64,000 bases of DNA from Lachnospiraceae bacterium (GTDB lineage: Bacteria; Bacillota; Clostridia; Lachnospirales; Lachnospiraceae). Shown here in pieces: positions 27,347 through 36,519 of this stretch. The notes beneath the pieces were generated by a model. It was not told the origin of the DNA. It worked only from the letters and a program-made list of their open reading frames with translations, and did not search any database. The stretch is taken from contig LR698958.1 in NCBI GenBank assembly GCA_902381685.1, forward strand, positions 351,451-415,450, written 5' to 3'. How positions within the stretch are numbered: position 1 is the first letter of the stretch; each line of letters opens with the position of its first letter. The position numbers and the translations under genes were made by a program.

Positions 27347-27600
27347 TAATAAAAAAAACCCTCTACATAAAAATGTAAAGGGCGAATTATCGCGGTACCA
27401 CCTTTGTTATATATACAATAACCGTACATATATCTCTAAGTTTCTTAACGTGAACTACCCGTGATACCCTACTGCCCTGTTCAGATACCCAGCTCCAAAG
27501 CTACCTTCTATACCTTCTTCTTGCAACTGCCTCTCAGCCTATGAGCAGTTTTCTCTTTCAAGGAACAATATATACTCTTCTTTCTCATCGCCTTTAAATG
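27347..27600 (-). promoter_or_regulatory. T-box riboswitch leader of valS (with terminator 27351-27382)
   Basis: The stretch between valS and the lrgB gene that holds no gene (27300-27691) contains a T-box. The conserved AGGTGGTACCGCG box is on the minus strand at about 27391-27404. It is followed by a 10-bp terminator stem CCCTTTACAT / ATGTAGAGGG (27359-27382) and a run of T. Upstream lie a stem I with GATGA (K-turn region) and AGTA, and the segment GAAGGTAGCTTTGGAGC, in which I read GTA (27502-27504) as the specifier for tRNA-Val. Uncharged tRNA-Val would stabilise the antiterminator and allow valS expression. The leader RNA extends to about 27600; 27605-27691 shows nothing I can assign. 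Confidence 0.92.
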
Positions 27601-27691
27601 TCATTACTGTTGATTATCATATCCCCCAAAGCCCCTGTTTGTCAAGAACTTCATAAATTCTTTAGAATTTTAAACTGTGGACGCAATTCTC

Positions 27692-28384
27692 CTATAAAAA
27701 CATTGCAAAAACTGACGCTCCAACCACCGTAATCAAGCCTGAAACGACGATGGAAAGACTGCTCATTGCACCTTCCACCTCTCCAAGTTCCAATGCTTTT
27801 GCCGTTCCGATGGCATGGGCAGACGTCCCAAGCGCAAGCCCCACCGCTATCGGCTCATAAATTTTAAACAGTTTACAGACCGACTGTCCAATCACATTTC
27901 CAAGTACTCCTGTCACAATGATAACCGCAACCGTGATTGTCGTAATGCCGCCAAGTTCATCGGACACTCCCATTCCAATGGCAGTTGTAATGGACTTCGG
28001 CAATAAAGTAACATATTCTCTGTGGGACAGTCCGAACAACCATGCCATCGCCAGCACACTTAAAAGGCTTGAAAGCACACCGGACAAAATTCCCAGAAAA
28101 ACGGCAAGTCCGTTCTTTTTTAACAGGGTAATCTTCTGATACAGCGGAATTGCAAGCGCCACAGTGGCGGGGGTTAAAAGATAACTTAAATATTTTGCCG
28201 TTTGATTATACATATCATAATCAATATCAAACAGAATAAGAAATCCGACAACAAATAGAATAGAAACCAGCAGCGGATTTAAAATTCCCCATTTTAACTT
28301 TTTCTTCAGAAACAATCCTATCCCGTAACTGACAATACTGATTGTCACTCCAAAATAAACAGATTCTGTCAGCAATTCTTTCAT
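27692..28384 (-). CDS. lrgB: LrgB/CidB-family membrane protein
   Basis: A 230-residue protein with about eight hydrophobic segments. The family signature [19 protein letters not shown] (about 130-148) and the C-terminal [21 protein letters not shown] are complete. LrgAB/CidAB pairs modulate murein hydrolase activity, export of by-products and, in some bacteria and plants, pyruvate or glycolate transport. The start is the ATG at 28384 ([12 protein letters not shown]); it overlaps the stop of lrgA as ATGA. The longer frame from 28516 would read lrgA in the wrong frame. No LytSR-type regulator is next to it. Confidence 0.93.
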   Translation of the reverse strand: MKELLTESVYFGVTISIVSYGIGLFLKKKLKWGILNPLLVSILFVVGFLILFDIDYDMYNQTAKYLSYLLTPATVALAIPLYQKITLLKKNGLAVFLGILSGVLSSLLSVLAMAWLFGLSHREYVTLLPKSITTAIGMGVSDELGGITTITVAVIIVTGVLGNVIGQSVCKLFKIYEPIAVGLALGTSAHAIGTAKALELGEVEGAMSSLSIVVSGLITVVGASVFAMFL

Positions 28385-28746
28385 GATTCCATTTCCTCCC
28401 GCTGTTTCAGGCGGATAACCGCCTGTGTAACTTTTCCGGTACAAACCATGACAATTACGGTTGTCACAAATGTAATGACAACTACCGGAACAAGAATTTC
28501 CTTTAAGTCCGCCCATGCAGCAATGATTCCCACTGCCGCCGGAATAAACATCGGCGGCATAATGTCAATCAGAAAATCCCCCGCTATTTTCACCTGACTT
28601 AACTTCACAATTTTCGTGCACAGACAGAACAGCATAAGTAAAAGTCCGTAAATACTGGCCGGAATCGGAAGGGGAATGATACTGTACAAAACTTCTCCGA
28701 TAAACGTCACTGTCAAAATAACTCCAAACTGATATAATAACTTCAT
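28381..28746 (-). CDS. lrgA: LrgA/CidA-family holin-like membrane protein
   Basis: A 121-residue protein with four membrane helices and the LrgA hallmark IPLPIPASIYGLLLML (about 24-39), followed by DIMPPMFIPAAVGIIA (about 65-80). The C-terminus is basic. Together with the coupled lrgB it forms the two-gene LrgAB unit. A ribosome site (GGGGTGA) stands before the ATG, 13 bases behind the HAD gene stop, so the HAD phosphatase may be on the same transcript. Confidence 0.92.
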   Translation of the reverse strand: MKLLYQFGVILTVTFIGEVLYSIIPLPIPASIYGLLLMLFCLCTKIVKLSQVKIAGDFLIDIMPPMFIPAAVGIIAAWADLKEILVPVVVITFVTTVIVMVCTGKVTQAVIRLKQREEMES

Positions 28747-28759
28747 TTTTTCACCCCCA

Positions 28760-29410
28760 CTACAGTAATATTTTCTCTAAATCACTCACGGTCTCTGCAA
28801 TGTAGGTTGCCCCGTGATTTTCCAATTCTTCCCGCTCCCCAAAACCATAGAGAACGCCGATGGAATCCACACCGCATATTCCCGCGCCGATCATGTCGTG
28901 TTCCTTATCGCCAATCATTACAATTTTTTCCGACTCTGTAATTTTCATCTGCTCCAGCGCATATTGAATGACTTCCGCCTTATTTACCCTTGTGCCGTCC
29001 AGTTCGCTTCCCGCAATATATGAAAAATATTCCTTCAATCCAAAATGCTCCAATATTTTATCTGAGTATACAGTTGGTTTTGATGTGGCAACAAGAAGCG
29101 TTTTCCCCTGCGCTTTCAACTTTTGCAGTAACTCGGGAATACCCGCATACACTTCATTTTCATATAAACCGACAGTCGCAAAGCGCTCTCTGTATTTTTC
29201 GACCGCCCTGTCTCCCTCCCCGTCGGTCATATTGTAATATTTCACAAATGATTCCTTCAACGGAGGTCCGATAAATTTTCTAAGTTCCTCCGGATTTTCC
29301 GTATGTATCCCAAACGACTCCAGTGCATATGCAACGCATGTCGTTATCCCCAGTTGTGAGTTTGTCAGCGTTCCGTCCAAATCAAATAAAATGTACTGAT
29401 AATTTTTCAT
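28760..29410 (-). CDS. HAD-superfamily hydrolase, phosphoglycolate phosphatase type
   Basis: A 216-residue soluble phosphatase with all four HAD motifs: FDLDGTLTNS (Asp9/Asp11, motif I), VATSKPT (motif II Ser/Thr, about 107), the Lys in motif III (about 141-145, RVNKAEVIQ) and IGDKEHDMIGA (motif IV, about 164-174). An alpha-helical cap between motifs I and II (about 15-80) fits the Gph/PpaX/YsgA type with broad substrate range. The substrate is not identifiable. It is close to lrgAB downstream and separated by about 50 bases from the YitT gene upstream. Confidence 0.87.
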   Translation of the reverse strand: MKNYQYILFDLDGTLTNSQLGITTCVAYALESFGIHTENPEELRKFIGPPLKESFVKYYNMTDGEGDRAVEKYRERFATVGLYENEVYAGIPELLQKLKAQGKTLLVATSKPTVYSDKILEHFGLKEYFSYIAGSELDGTRVNKAEVIQYALEQMKITESEKIVMIGDKEHDMIGAGICGVDSIGVLYGFGEREELENHGATYIAETVSDLEKILL

Positions 29411-29459
29411 CTGCTTTCCTCCCTTAAAATAACGAAGGGACGTATACCGCCCTCCTCAT

Positions 29460-30320
29460 CTATCCTCTTGCTTTTTTCTTTATGTTCCATTCTCCAATCA
29501 CTTCATTTACGGTTGAAACCGTCACAAAGGCTCTCATATCCACCGTGTGAAGATATTCAAGAAGTTTTCCGTATTCATTCTGTGTAAGAATAGTCACAAC
29601 TTCAATTCTCTCCGTCTTATTATATCCACCCATAGCGGTGTACAGTGTCACACCTCTATTTAATTCTTCCGTTATGAATTTCTGTACAACTTCATAGTGG
29701 TCCGATAAAATACAAACACGTTTTCTTCTGTTAAATCCACCGATAAAGTTATCAATGACAATACCATTGACATACGTAGCTAAAATACTTAGAATAACTT
29801 CTTTTGTGCCATACACTAAAATAGAACTTACCGCAACACACATACCTGTGATGGTCATTGCCTTTCCGATTTCCACATGAAGATATTTATTTACAATTTT
29901 TGCCACAATATCAAGTCCGCCCGATGAGGCATTTGCATTAAACAACATAGCAAGTCCCACGCTTACGACAAGCACATAACAAATCGTATCAATTAAAATA
30001 TCTCCCGTTAAAGATTTATTATTTGGCACAATTTTTTCAAATACAAATAAAAATACAGGAAGCATGACAGATGTGTACACTGTTTTTGCTCCGAATTCCT
30101 TTCCGATAAAAATAAATCCGATAATAAGCAATGCTGCATTTAAAATAAATGTCATTACGGATATTGGAAGTGGAATAAAGTTTGCAAGCACGATAACAAG
30201 ACCGGACAAACTTCCCACGATAACATTACTCGGTATCATGAAAAAATATACTGCCATAGAAATAATGAAGATACCAAGTGTAATGATGCCATATTCTCTG
30301 ATAAACTTTTTCTTATCCAT
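29460..30320 (-). CDS. YitT-family membrane protein with DUF2179 domain
   Basis: A 286-residue protein with five to six membrane helices in the first 200 residues (including PSNVIVGSLSGLVIVLANF and NANASSGGLDIVAKIVNKY, both shown as conserved YitT segments), followed by a soluble DUF2179 domain of about 80 residues (GVTLYTAMGGYNKTERIEVV). The family is common in Firmicutes and its substrate is unknown; transport is only presumed. The gene follows asparaginase with a 12-base gap. Confidence 0.87.
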   Translation of the reverse strand: MDKKKFIREYGIITLGIFIISMAVYFFMIPSNVIVGSLSGLVIVLANFIPLPISVMTFILNAALLIIGFIFIGKEFGAKTVYTSVMLPVFLFVFEKIVPNNKSLTGDILIDTICYVLVVSVGLAMLFNANASSGGLDIVAKIVNKYLHVEIGKAMTITGMCVAVSSILVYGTKEVILSILATYVNGIVIDNFIGGFNRRKRVCILSDHYEVVQKFITEELNRGVTLYTAMGGYNKTERIEVVTILTQNEYGKLLEYLHTVDMRAFVTVSTVNEVIGEWNIKKKARG

Positions 30321-30332
30321 GTTTTCCTCCGC

Positions 30333-31343
30333 TTAGTTTTCCTTAAATAAAATGTCATGATTCATTGTCTGATAAAATGTTTTCTTGATTTCATCAAAAT
30401 GCAAACCGGGCAATGTCATAATCCACATCAGTTTTGTAATGATGGATTCCAGTGTCATGTCGTACCCTTCTATCAGGTCAAAGTCCTGTTTTACCTTTTG
30501 TCCGACTTCATACACTGTCATGTTGCTTCCCTCATTTGCAACCTGGGTTGTCATCACAACCAATTTCTCTTTTTCTTTCCATGCAGACATCTGCTCATAA
30601 AATTCATGCACGATACTTTCCGGCATTCCGCCCACTCCAAAACTTTCAATAACAATACAGTCATAGTCTTTAAAAATATAGGACAAAATATCCGCTTTCA
30701 TTCCCGGTATCAGTTTTAATACATAAATGCTGTTTTTCATCTCATGATAAAACCTTACCCGGCTCTTATGCGGTATCGTCGGAATATAACGAATAATATT
30801 ACCGTCCTGAATAACCGCAACGTATGGGAAATTAATACTCTCAAAGGCATTATAACTCTTTGCCCTTACCTTCTTCGCCCTTGTTCCCACAATTACTTTC
30901 CCGTCAAATACAATATTGACGTCCTGTGATTCATCATCTGCCGCATAAATAAAACTGTCCAAAAGATTCGTCTTCGCATCTGTCACGTCCATATTAATCG
31001 GCTTCTGCGCCCCTGTAATTACAATCGGCTTTCTCGAATGCTGAATCATATAGGAGAGCGCCGAAGCGGTATATGCCAGCGTATCGGTCCCATGACAGAT
31101 AACAAATCCGTCGTATTTGTCATACTGTTCCTCTATCGTCTTAGACAATATTGTCCAATGCTCAGGAGTTACGTTTGTGCTGTCTATATTGCAAACCTGC
31201 ATTGTCCTTACTTCACATACCTGTTCTACCTGTGGAATATAGGACAAAATATCCTCTGAGGACAATCCCGGTTTCAATCCGTTTTCCGTCTGTTTTGACG
31301 CAATCGTTCCCCCTGTTCCAATCATCAATATTCTTTTTCTCAT
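30333..31343 (-). CDS. L-asparaginase, type I (AnsA-like)
   Basis: Hydrolyses L-asparagine to aspartate and ammonia, here in the cytoplasm as there is no signal peptide. The 336-residue protein has the two catalytic Thr motifs: GTGGTIASK (about residues 8-16) and CHGTDTLAYTASAL (about 83-96), with Lys in VITGAQKP (about 158, third motif region). The start is the ATG at 31343 behind GAGGAG; a TTG at 31367 is possible but has no ribosome site. Length and the long C-terminal half fit type I enzymes. It precedes the YitT gene on the same strand. Confidence 0.92.
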   Translation of the reverse strand: MRKRILMIGTGGTIASKQTENGLKPGLSSEDILSYIPQVEQVCEVRTMQVCNIDSTNVTPEHWTILSKTIEEQYDKYDGFVICHGTDTLAYTASALSYMIQHSRKPIVITGAQKPINMDVTDAKTNLLDSFIYAADDESQDVNIVFDGKVIVGTRAKKVRAKSYNAFESINFPYVAVIQDGNIIRYIPTIPHKSRVRFYHEMKNSIYVLKLIPGMKADILSYIFKDYDCIVIESFGVGGMPESIVHEFYEQMSAWKEKEKLVVMTTQVANEGSNMTVYEVGQKVKQDFDLIEGYDMTLESIITKLMWIMTLPGLHFDEIKKTFYQTMNHDILFKEN

Positions 31344-31420
31344 CTGATGTTTTCTCCTCTGTCTCAAATTAACATTACTATTTTATCGCAAGAACAAAAG
31401 ATAATCAACCCAATCATTGA

Positions 31421-31960
31421 TTACCCGAAATTTCTCTCCACCAATCTGCAGTATTCCTCATATTGCGGAATCCCTTTTAAACTTTGAAGGGATTTTTGGA
31501 TTTCTTTATAATACCAGCCGATTATCTGCTTATCTTTCATGCGAAAGCGGTTCCAAAGTTCTTCTTTATATATAGGATAATCTCTGTCAATATCTCTTAT
31601 GTTTGACAGTTTGTCCGCAAGTCCAATATATTGCACTTCCAATGGCGCTGTTTTCAGTTTCTCAATTGTTGCACTTTTTCTTTCTTTCCAGCTTTTTGTC
31701 TTATCCTCGCTTTCATGCAATACCATCGTTGTAATTCTTTCCCCAAACTCCTGTCTTAATATCTCTTCCGTCACTTCTTTACAGTCCTCGATTGTATCGT
31801 GTAAAATTCCCGCCGCAATTACTTGCTCATCGGCAGTCATCTCCGATAAAATCTTCCCCACTTCAAGTGGGTGAACAATGTACGGCCTGTCCGTCCCTTT
31901 TCTAAACTGACCTTCATGTGCTTTCGTTGCAAATCGGATTGCTTTTTCTACCATAGACAT
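31421..31960 (-). CDS. HD-domain hydrolase, small alarmone hydrolase-like
   Basis: A 179-residue stand-alone HD domain. It has the metal ligands in order: His in YIVHPLEVG (about 31), the HD pair in GILHDTIED (about 54-55) and the distant Asp in GLADKLSNIRD (about 117). The N-terminal ATKAHEGQFRKGTDRPYIVH is the start typical of RelA/SpoT hydrolase domains and of Mesh1-like small alarmone hydrolases; there is no synthetase domain. So ppGpp hydrolysis is possible, but other HD phosphohydrolases share this pattern. It is alone on its strand, divergent from the SDR gene. Confidence 0.82.
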   Translation of the reverse strand: MSMVEKAIRFATKAHEGQFRKGTDRPYIVHPLEVGKILSEMTADEQVIAAGILHDTIEDCKEVTEEILRQEFGERITTMVLHESEDKTKSWKERKSATIEKLKTAPLEVQYIGLADKLSNIRDIDRDYPIYKEELWNRFRMKDKQIIGWYYKEIQKSLQSLKGIPQYEEYCRLVERNFG

Positions 31961-32028
31961 TACCCTTTCTATTGTACAATTATAGTTTTATCATACCACT
32001 TTTCCATTCGTGTAAAAAGGATTTTCCT

Positions 32029-32056
32029 TTGATTCTTCCTTTTTTTCATGTATAAT
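32029..32056 (+). promoter_or_regulatory. sigmaA-type promoter of the SDR gene
   Basis: TTGATT (32029-32034) and TATAAT (32051-32056) with a 16-base spacer stand 33 bases before the ATG at 32089. A GGAGGA site (32074-32079) follows. Confidence 0.65.
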
Positions 32057-32088
32057 ATCGAGAGATAATATATGGAGGAAATAAACAT

Positions 32089-32820
32089 ATGGATAAAAGA
32101 AATGTACTTGTTACCGGGGCATCTCGAGGCATCGGAAAAGCCATTGCCCTTCTCTTTGCCGAGAAAGGATTCCGTGTCTTTATAAACTGTACCCGTTCGG
32201 TTTCTGATTTAGAAAAAGTAAAAGAAGAAATTGACGCAATGCACATGGGAGAATGTCACCTTGCCGTAGGTGACGTCGGAAACCCAGATGATGTTGCCGA
32301 CATGTTTGCGCACATAAGACGGCACTGTAATGGAATTGACATTTTAATTAACAATGCGGGTATCTCCTACATCGGCCTTCTTACGGATATGACAAATGCG
32401 GAGTGGAATACGCTGCTGCAGACAAATCTCTCCTCCGCCTTTTACTGTGCAAAAGAGGTGATTCCACACATGGTTTCGCAGAAATCCGGAAAGATTATAC
32501 AGATTTCTTCTATATGGGGCAGTGTGGGAGCGTCCTGCGAAGTCGCCTACTCCGCTGCAAAATCAGGATTACACGGATTTACAAAGGCGCTTGCCAAAGA
32601 ACTGGCTCCAAGCAACATTCAGGTCAACGCCATCGCCTGCGGTGCCATTGATACGGTGATGAATAAGCAGTTAGACGCAACGGAACGTCTCGCTCTGGAA
32701 GAAGAAATCCCTGCGGGACGATTCGGGCTTCCCGGGGAAGTTGCCCGTCTTACATTTGACATTGCGACCGGACACGACTATATGACCGGACAGGTCATCG
32801 GCATGGACGGAGGCTGGTAG
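32089..32820 (+). CDS. SDR-family reductase, FabG/YmfI-like
   Basis: Classical short-chain dehydrogenase of 243 residues with the cofactor loop TGASRGIGKAI (about 9-19), NNAGI (about 87-91) and the catalytic triad Ser/Tyr/Lys in QISSIWGSVG and YSAAKSG (about 138, 151 and 155). The ISSIWGSVGASCEV stretch is similar to the YmfI-type enzymes now described as EF-P 5-aminopentanone reductases, rather than to the FabG of a fatty-acid operon, and no fab genes are near. It is a single-gene unit with its own promoter and a shared terminator with the convergent isochorismatase gene. Substrate assignment is tentative. Confidence 0.85.
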   Translation: MDKRNVLVTGASRGIGKAIALLFAEKGFRVFINCTRSVSDLEKVKEEIDAMHMGECHLAVGDVGNPDDVADMFAHIRRHCNGIDILINNAGISYIGLLTDMTNAEWNTLLQTNLSSAFYCAKEVIPHMVSQKSGKIIQISSIWGSVGASCEVAYSAAKSGLHGFTKALAKELAPSNIQVNAIACGAIDTVMNKQLDATERLALEEEIPAGRFGLPGEVARLTFDIATGHDYMTGQVIGMDGGW

Positions 32821-32828
32821 ATAAATGA

Positions 32829-32864
32829 AAACAGGTGAAAGCCACGATGCTTTCACCTATTTTA
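32829..32864. terminator. bidirectional terminator between the SDR and isochorismatase-like genes
   Basis: AGGTGAAAGC (32833-32842) pairs with GCTTTCACCT (32849-32858), with A-rich and T-rich flanks on the two sides, so it can act on both strands. It overlaps the last two bases of the gene on the minus strand. Confidence 0.78.
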
Positions 32865-33387
32865 TTAACGCCTGTATTTTCTTAAAAGTTTCTGTTCCCG
32901 CCTTTTCCAATAATTCAAACAGTATGGATTCATACGTTGTTAAGATAACGCCCTCCTGTTTTGCCCTCTCAAGAGCAATCTGTTTGTTGTGTAACGTGCG
33001 GGAAGACAGACAGTCTTCCACCAAAACCGGAATGTATCCGTTTTCTTTTAAATCAAGTAATGTCTGCAATACGCATATATGCGCCTCTATTCCACATACA
33101 ATCACAAATTTTTTCCCTTTTATCGCTTCTTTGACCGCATCAAATGAACTGAAGGCTATCTTCTCCAAAGGCTCGTATTCTCCGAGTACATTTTCAATCT
33201 CCTTTACGGTCGGTCCAAGTCCTTTTGTGTACTGCTGAGTAACTGCAATCGGAACTCCGAGTTCCTTCAGTCCATTTAAGAGAATGGCTGTATTTTTCAG
33301 CAACGCTTCTTTCTCATACATGACCGGCATAAGTCTTTCCTGATAATCGACTACAATGGCAATCGTGTCTTTCGCTTTTATCTTCAT
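32857..33387 (-). CDS. isochorismatase-family cysteine hydrolase
   Basis: A 176-residue hydrolase with the Asp-Lys-Cys arrangement of the family: Asp in IVVDYQERLMP (about 14), Lys in LEKIAFSSFDA (about 95) and the Cys nucleophile in FVIVCGIEAHICVLQT (about 125). The SSFDA context and GIEAHICV are typical of nicotinamidase-like/YcaC-like members that act on amides, but the substrate cannot be told. It is the last gene of the run that starts with the ECF S component and coaX, with a 9-base gap to xthA. Confidence 0.87.
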   Translation of the reverse strand: MKIKAKDTIAIVVDYQERLMPVMYEKEALLKNTAILLNGLKELGVPIAVTQQYTKGLGPTVKEIENVLGEYEPLEKIAFSSFDAVKEAIKGKKFVIVCGIEAHICVLQTLLDLKENGYIPVLVEDCLSSRTLHNKQIALERAKQEGVILTTYESILFELLEKAGTETFKKIQALIK

Positions 33388-33396
33388 AATGCCCTC

Positions 33397-34149
33397 CTAT
33401 TTTAGATCCAACTCAACAGGACAGTGATCCGAACCGAATATATATGTTAATATTTTCGCATCTGCAAGTCTTTCACGCAGACTTTCCGACACACAAAAAT
33501 AGTCGATTCTCCACCCCGCATTCTTCTCTCTCGCCCTAAACCGATATGACCACCATGAATATATACCTTCCATATCCGGATAAAAGTAACGGAATGTATC
33601 TATAAATCCGGCATCTAAAAGTTCTCCGAATTTTCCTCTCTCCTCATCGGTAAATCCTGCATTTTTGCGATTTGTTTTTGGGTTCTTCAAATCAATTTCC
33701 CTGTGGGCAACATTTAAGTCACCGCAGAAAATAACCGGTTTCTTCTCTTCCAGTTTCTTCATATACGCCAAAAAGTCCGTCTCCCACTGCATGCGGTAAT
33801 CTAAACGCGCCAATTCGTTTTGCGAATTCGGTGTGTATACTGTCGCAAAGTAAAATTCCGGAAATTCCAGTGTAATCAGCCTTCCCTCTTTGTCATGTTC
33901 CTCAATTCCCATTCCATAAGTGACAGAAAGAGGTTCTTCCTTTGTGAAAACAGCAGTACCCGAGTATCCTTTTTTCTCAGCATAATTCCAATATTGGTGA
34001 TACCCTTCTAACTCTAATTGCAGTTGTCCTTCCTGCATCTTGCTTTCCTGTATACAAAATATATCTGCGTCTGCCTGATGAAAGAAATCCAAAAATCCTT
34101 TCTGTACGCAGGCGCGTATCCCGTTTACATTCCATGATATAAGTTTCAT
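33397..34149 (-). CDS. xthA: exodeoxyribonuclease III / AP endonuclease
   Basis: A 250-residue Mg-dependent DNA repair enzyme of the exonuclease III family, which cuts at abasic sites. Its motifs are all present: WNVNGIRAC (Asn7), QESKMQ (Glu34), GDLNVAH (Asp and Asn at about 145-148), and the C-terminal [10 protein letters not shown] (Asp-His pair at about 242-243). The start overlaps the stop of truA by 4 bases, so the two genes are coupled. No oddity. Confidence 0.95.
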   Translation of the reverse strand: MKLISWNVNGIRACVQKGFLDFFHQADADIFCIQESKMQEGQLQLELEGYHQYWNYAEKKGYSGTAVFTKEEPLSVTYGMGIEEHDKEGRLITLEFPEFYFATVYTPNSQNELARLDYRMQWETDFLAYMKKLEEKKPVIFCGDLNVAHREIDLKNPKTNRKNAGFTDEERGKFGELLDAGFIDTFRYFYPDMEGIYSWWSYRFRAREKNAGWRIDYFCVSESLRERLADAKILTYIFGSDHCPVELDLK

Positions 34150-34901
34150 TTTAACGACTCCTTAACTTTATATTCTACTTCTTTCAGCGTAAGAGCGTGT
34201 GCAGGGGCTAAAAATCCCGCATTTACCCTCTTTTTTGATTTTAATGCTTCCAATACACTCTCCACACTTCGTTCGCCTGCTCCAGCCTCCAGAAGTGTCC
34301 CAACAAAAATGCGCACCTGATGATACATAAATCCATTTCCATAAAAACGGAAATATAACTTTTGCCTATATGTTTCTATCTGTATATCATACAATTCCCT
34401 GACAGCGGATTTCTCATCTTTTTTATCGGTAAAAGCAGAGAAATCGTGTTTTCCAATTAGCAGCGCTGCCGCTTTCCGCATTTTTTCCGGCTCCAGCGGT
34501 TTTGTGTAGTGATAACAGTACTTCCTTGTAAAAACGTCGGCTTTCTCTCTCATATCCACTACATATTCATATGTTTTTGCCACTGCATCTAAGCGACTGT
34601 GAAAACGGTTCAGAACAAGTTCCACATGGCAAATGCGGATATCCTCCGGCAATTTTTCATTTAACTTCTCTTGAAATACTGCCTCTTCCACTTTTCCGGA
34701 AAGTCTTACGTTCGCCACCTGCCCGCCTGCATGGACACCGCCGTCCGTCCTCCCCGAACCGTCTATCTCCACCGGATAACCGACAACTTCCCCTATCGTC
34801 TTCTCTATAATACCCTGAATCGTCATCGGTGTACCCGATTGTCTCTGCCACCCCTGATATTTTGTGCCGTCATAGGCAATTATCATTTTATAATTTCTCA
34901 T
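34146..34901 (-). CDS. truA: tRNA pseudouridine(38-40) synthase TruA
   Basis: Makes pseudouridine at positions 38-40 of the anticodon arm. The catalytic Asp lies in [17 protein letters not shown] (about residue 52), and the enzyme has [12 protein letters not shown] at the N-terminus and [20 protein letters not shown] (about 185-204) as the conserved C-terminal segment. 251 residues is normal. It follows coaX after 9 bases. Confidence 0.95.
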   Translation of the reverse strand: MRNYKMIIAYDGTKYQGWQRQSGTPMTIQGIIEKTIGEVVGYPVEIDGSGRTDGGVHAGGQVANVRLSGKVEEAVFQEKLNEKLPEDIRICHVELVLNRFHSRLDAVAKTYEYVVDMREKADVFTRKYCYHYTKPLEPEKMRKAAALLIGKHDFSAFTDKKDEKSAVRELYDIQIETYRQKLYFRFYGNGFMYHQVRIFVGTLLEAGAGERSVESVLEALKSKKRVNAGFLAPAHALTLKEVEYKVKESLK

Positions 34902-34910
34902 ACGATACCA

Positions 34911-35675
34911 CTACTTATTTTTTTCATAAATTAAACGGAGTCCCTTTAATAAAAGTTCATCGTCTATACAAATCTTCTGCTCGCAGTGAGGAACAATTTT
35001 CTTTGCCAGACCTCCCGTTGCAATAACGGTTGCCTCCTGCCCCAATTCCCTGTTAATGCGGGAAATCATACCGTCAATGCACGCCGCATTTCCATTGATA
35101 ATTCCGCTCTTCATACAGTCTATCGTATTCTTTCCGATAATCTTTTTCGGCGCTTCAATACTGATGCGGGAAAGTTGTGAAGTTCCCGCCGTAAGAGCGT
35201 CAAGAGAGATGCGAACTCCCGGCAGGATCATTCCTCCGATATAATTTTTCTTCTCATCTACGACACAAAATGTAGTCGCCGTACCCATATCAATAATGAT
35301 AAGAGGGGCCGTATATTCATTGATTGCCGCCACAGCATTTACAATCCTGTCACTTCCTACCTGAGCAGGGTTGTCCATCAAAATATTCAGTCCGGTTTTC
35401 ACTCCCGGTCCTACGATTTTCACCGATTTTCCCAATACTTTTTCCGCTGAAGCACGAACAATATTCGTTATCGGCGGAACAACGGACGAAATAATTCCCC
35501 CCTCAATTTCCTTTGGATTGATATGATATAACTCCAAAACATTTTTAAAACTGATTGCATACTCCAACTCAGTCTTTGTATTATTTGTCGATAAACGCTC
35601 CACAAAATAAATTTTTTCCCTATCGCAACAACCGATTACGATATTTGTATTTCCAATATCTATTGCTAAAATCAT
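34911..35675 (-). CDS. coaX: type III pantothenate kinase
   Basis: First step of coenzyme A synthesis: phosphorylates pantothenate. A 254-residue ASKHA-fold kinase with LAIDIGNTNIVIGC (phosphate-1, about 3-16), the pantothenate-binding GSDRIVNAVAA (about 106-116), IDMGTATTFCVVD (phosphate-2, about 127-139) and the adenosine motif ATGGLAKKI (about 220). Monovalent cation-dependent, insensitive to CoA feedback in this family. It lies 10 bases behind the S component, which probably brings pantothenate in, and divergently across from coaBC, the next steps in the pathway. Confidence 0.96.
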   Translation of the reverse strand: MILAIDIGNTNIVIGCCDREKIYFVERLSTNNTKTELEYAISFKNVLELYHINPKEIEGGIISSVVPPITNIVRASAEKVLGKSVKIVGPGVKTGLNILMDNPAQVGSDRIVNAVAAINEYTAPLIIIDMGTATTFCVVDEKKNYIGGMILPGVRISLDALTAGTSQLSRISIEAPKKIIGKNTIDCMKSGIINGNAACIDGMISRINRELGQEATVIATGGLAKKIVPHCEQKICIDDELLLKGLRLIYEKNK

Positions 35676-35685
35676 TGTCTTCTCC

Positions 35686-36345
35686 CTAACCTATCACACT
35701 TCTTGATTTCAATAATACTCTGCCCACAAAAGCAACAAGCACTCCTGCAACAATCGCTTCCGGCACTCCGTTTATCCCTATAACAGACAGAATAAATCCA
35801 TATACCGCATTTGACGCCACACCATTCGCCATTGCGTAGGCATCTTTAAAAAAGACAAAAATAAGATTCATCACTAACAGTGTATTTGTCAGTGAACCTA
35901 TCACTCCGCAAACGCCGAGCGAAAAAATCATGGACGATTTCCATTTTTCTGTTATCTTTGTCATAAACCGATATACATAATATGGAATGATTCCTACTAA
36001 AATTCTTGGTAAAAAACAGATAATAATGCTCCCGATTCCTCCGTGAATTTCTCCCAGTGAATAAAATGGTGAGAATACAAAAGAAGTCGCTGTCGGATTC
36101 ATCGTATTATTGATAAGACTTGTCAGTCCGAATACAAATCCTAAAATCGCTCCTTTTCTCGGTCCGAGTATCAAAGCACCTATAATGACGGGTATGTGGA
36201 TAATCGTCGCTCTCGTAAATCCGAGCGGGATATATCCCAGAAATGGGGTAAAAGCCATAATGATAATCAGTGCTGCGAAAAGTGCAACCTGAACCATTCC
36301 TTTTACCTGTGTGTTTGGCTTACTGCCGTTCGTTGTGTTATTCAT
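35686..36345 (-). CDS. ECF transporter S component, probably for pantothenate
   Basis: A 219-residue membrane protein with about six helices. The segments PLGFTRATIIHIPVIIGALI and GPRKGAILGFVFGLTSLINN (about 41-85, shown as two pieces) are the typical S-component core with the alanine/glycine-rich contact to the T subunit. The T and ATPase subunits must be encoded elsewhere (shared ECF module). Substrate is assigned by context only: it is the first gene of a coaX unit and is divergent from coaBC, so pantothenate (PanT-like) is the natural choice. It has its own promoter at 36401-36429. Confidence 0.82.
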   Translation of the reverse strand: MNNTTNGSKPNTQVKGMVQVALFAALIIIMAFTPFLGYIPLGFTRATIIHIPVIIGALILGPRKGAILGFVFGLTSLINNTMNPTATSFVFSPFYSLGEIHGGIGSIIICFLPRILVGIIPYYVYRFMTKITEKWKSSMIFSLGVCGVIGSLTNTLLVMNLIFVFFKDAYAMANGVASNAVYGFILSVIGINGVPEAIVAGVLVAFVGRVLLKSRSVIG

Positions 36346-36400
36346 TTTTTTCTCCTCCTTGTTATTATTCTCATTGCGAGATACAATACAATACCGCGTA

Positions 36401-36429
36401 ATTATAGCACGCTAATTTCTTTATCGCAA
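36401..36429 (-). promoter_or_regulatory. sigmaA-type promoter of the S component-coaX-truA-xthA unit
   Basis: On the minus strand TTGCGA (36424-36429) and TATAAT (36401-36406) have a 17-base spacer. AAGGAGGAG precedes the ATG at 36345, giving a leader of about 50 bases with no visible riboswitch. Confidence 0.7.
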
Positions 36430-36459
36430 TATTTGTTTTCCATTTTTCCATTGAAAGCA

Positions 36460-36489
36460 TTGGCGTTCATTTCAAAATTATGCTACAAT
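36460..36489 (+). promoter_or_regulatory. candidate sigmaA-type promoter of coaBC
   Basis: TTGGCG (36460-36465) and TACAAT (36484-36489) with an 18-base spacer stand upstream of coaBC; ACGGAGGT follows just before the ATG at 36520. It is divergent from the promoter at 36401-36429, and the -35 boxes lie about 30 bases apart. Confidence 0.55.
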
Positions 36490-36519
36490 CGTACATAGAA
36501 AAAATTACGGAGGTACGTT

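Noticed and set aside
28385..28516. A longer lrgB with 44 additional N-terminal residues
   Set aside because: The extra codons read lrgA in another frame and give a Cys/Gly-rich non-protein-like sequence; ATGA coupling supports the start at 28384.
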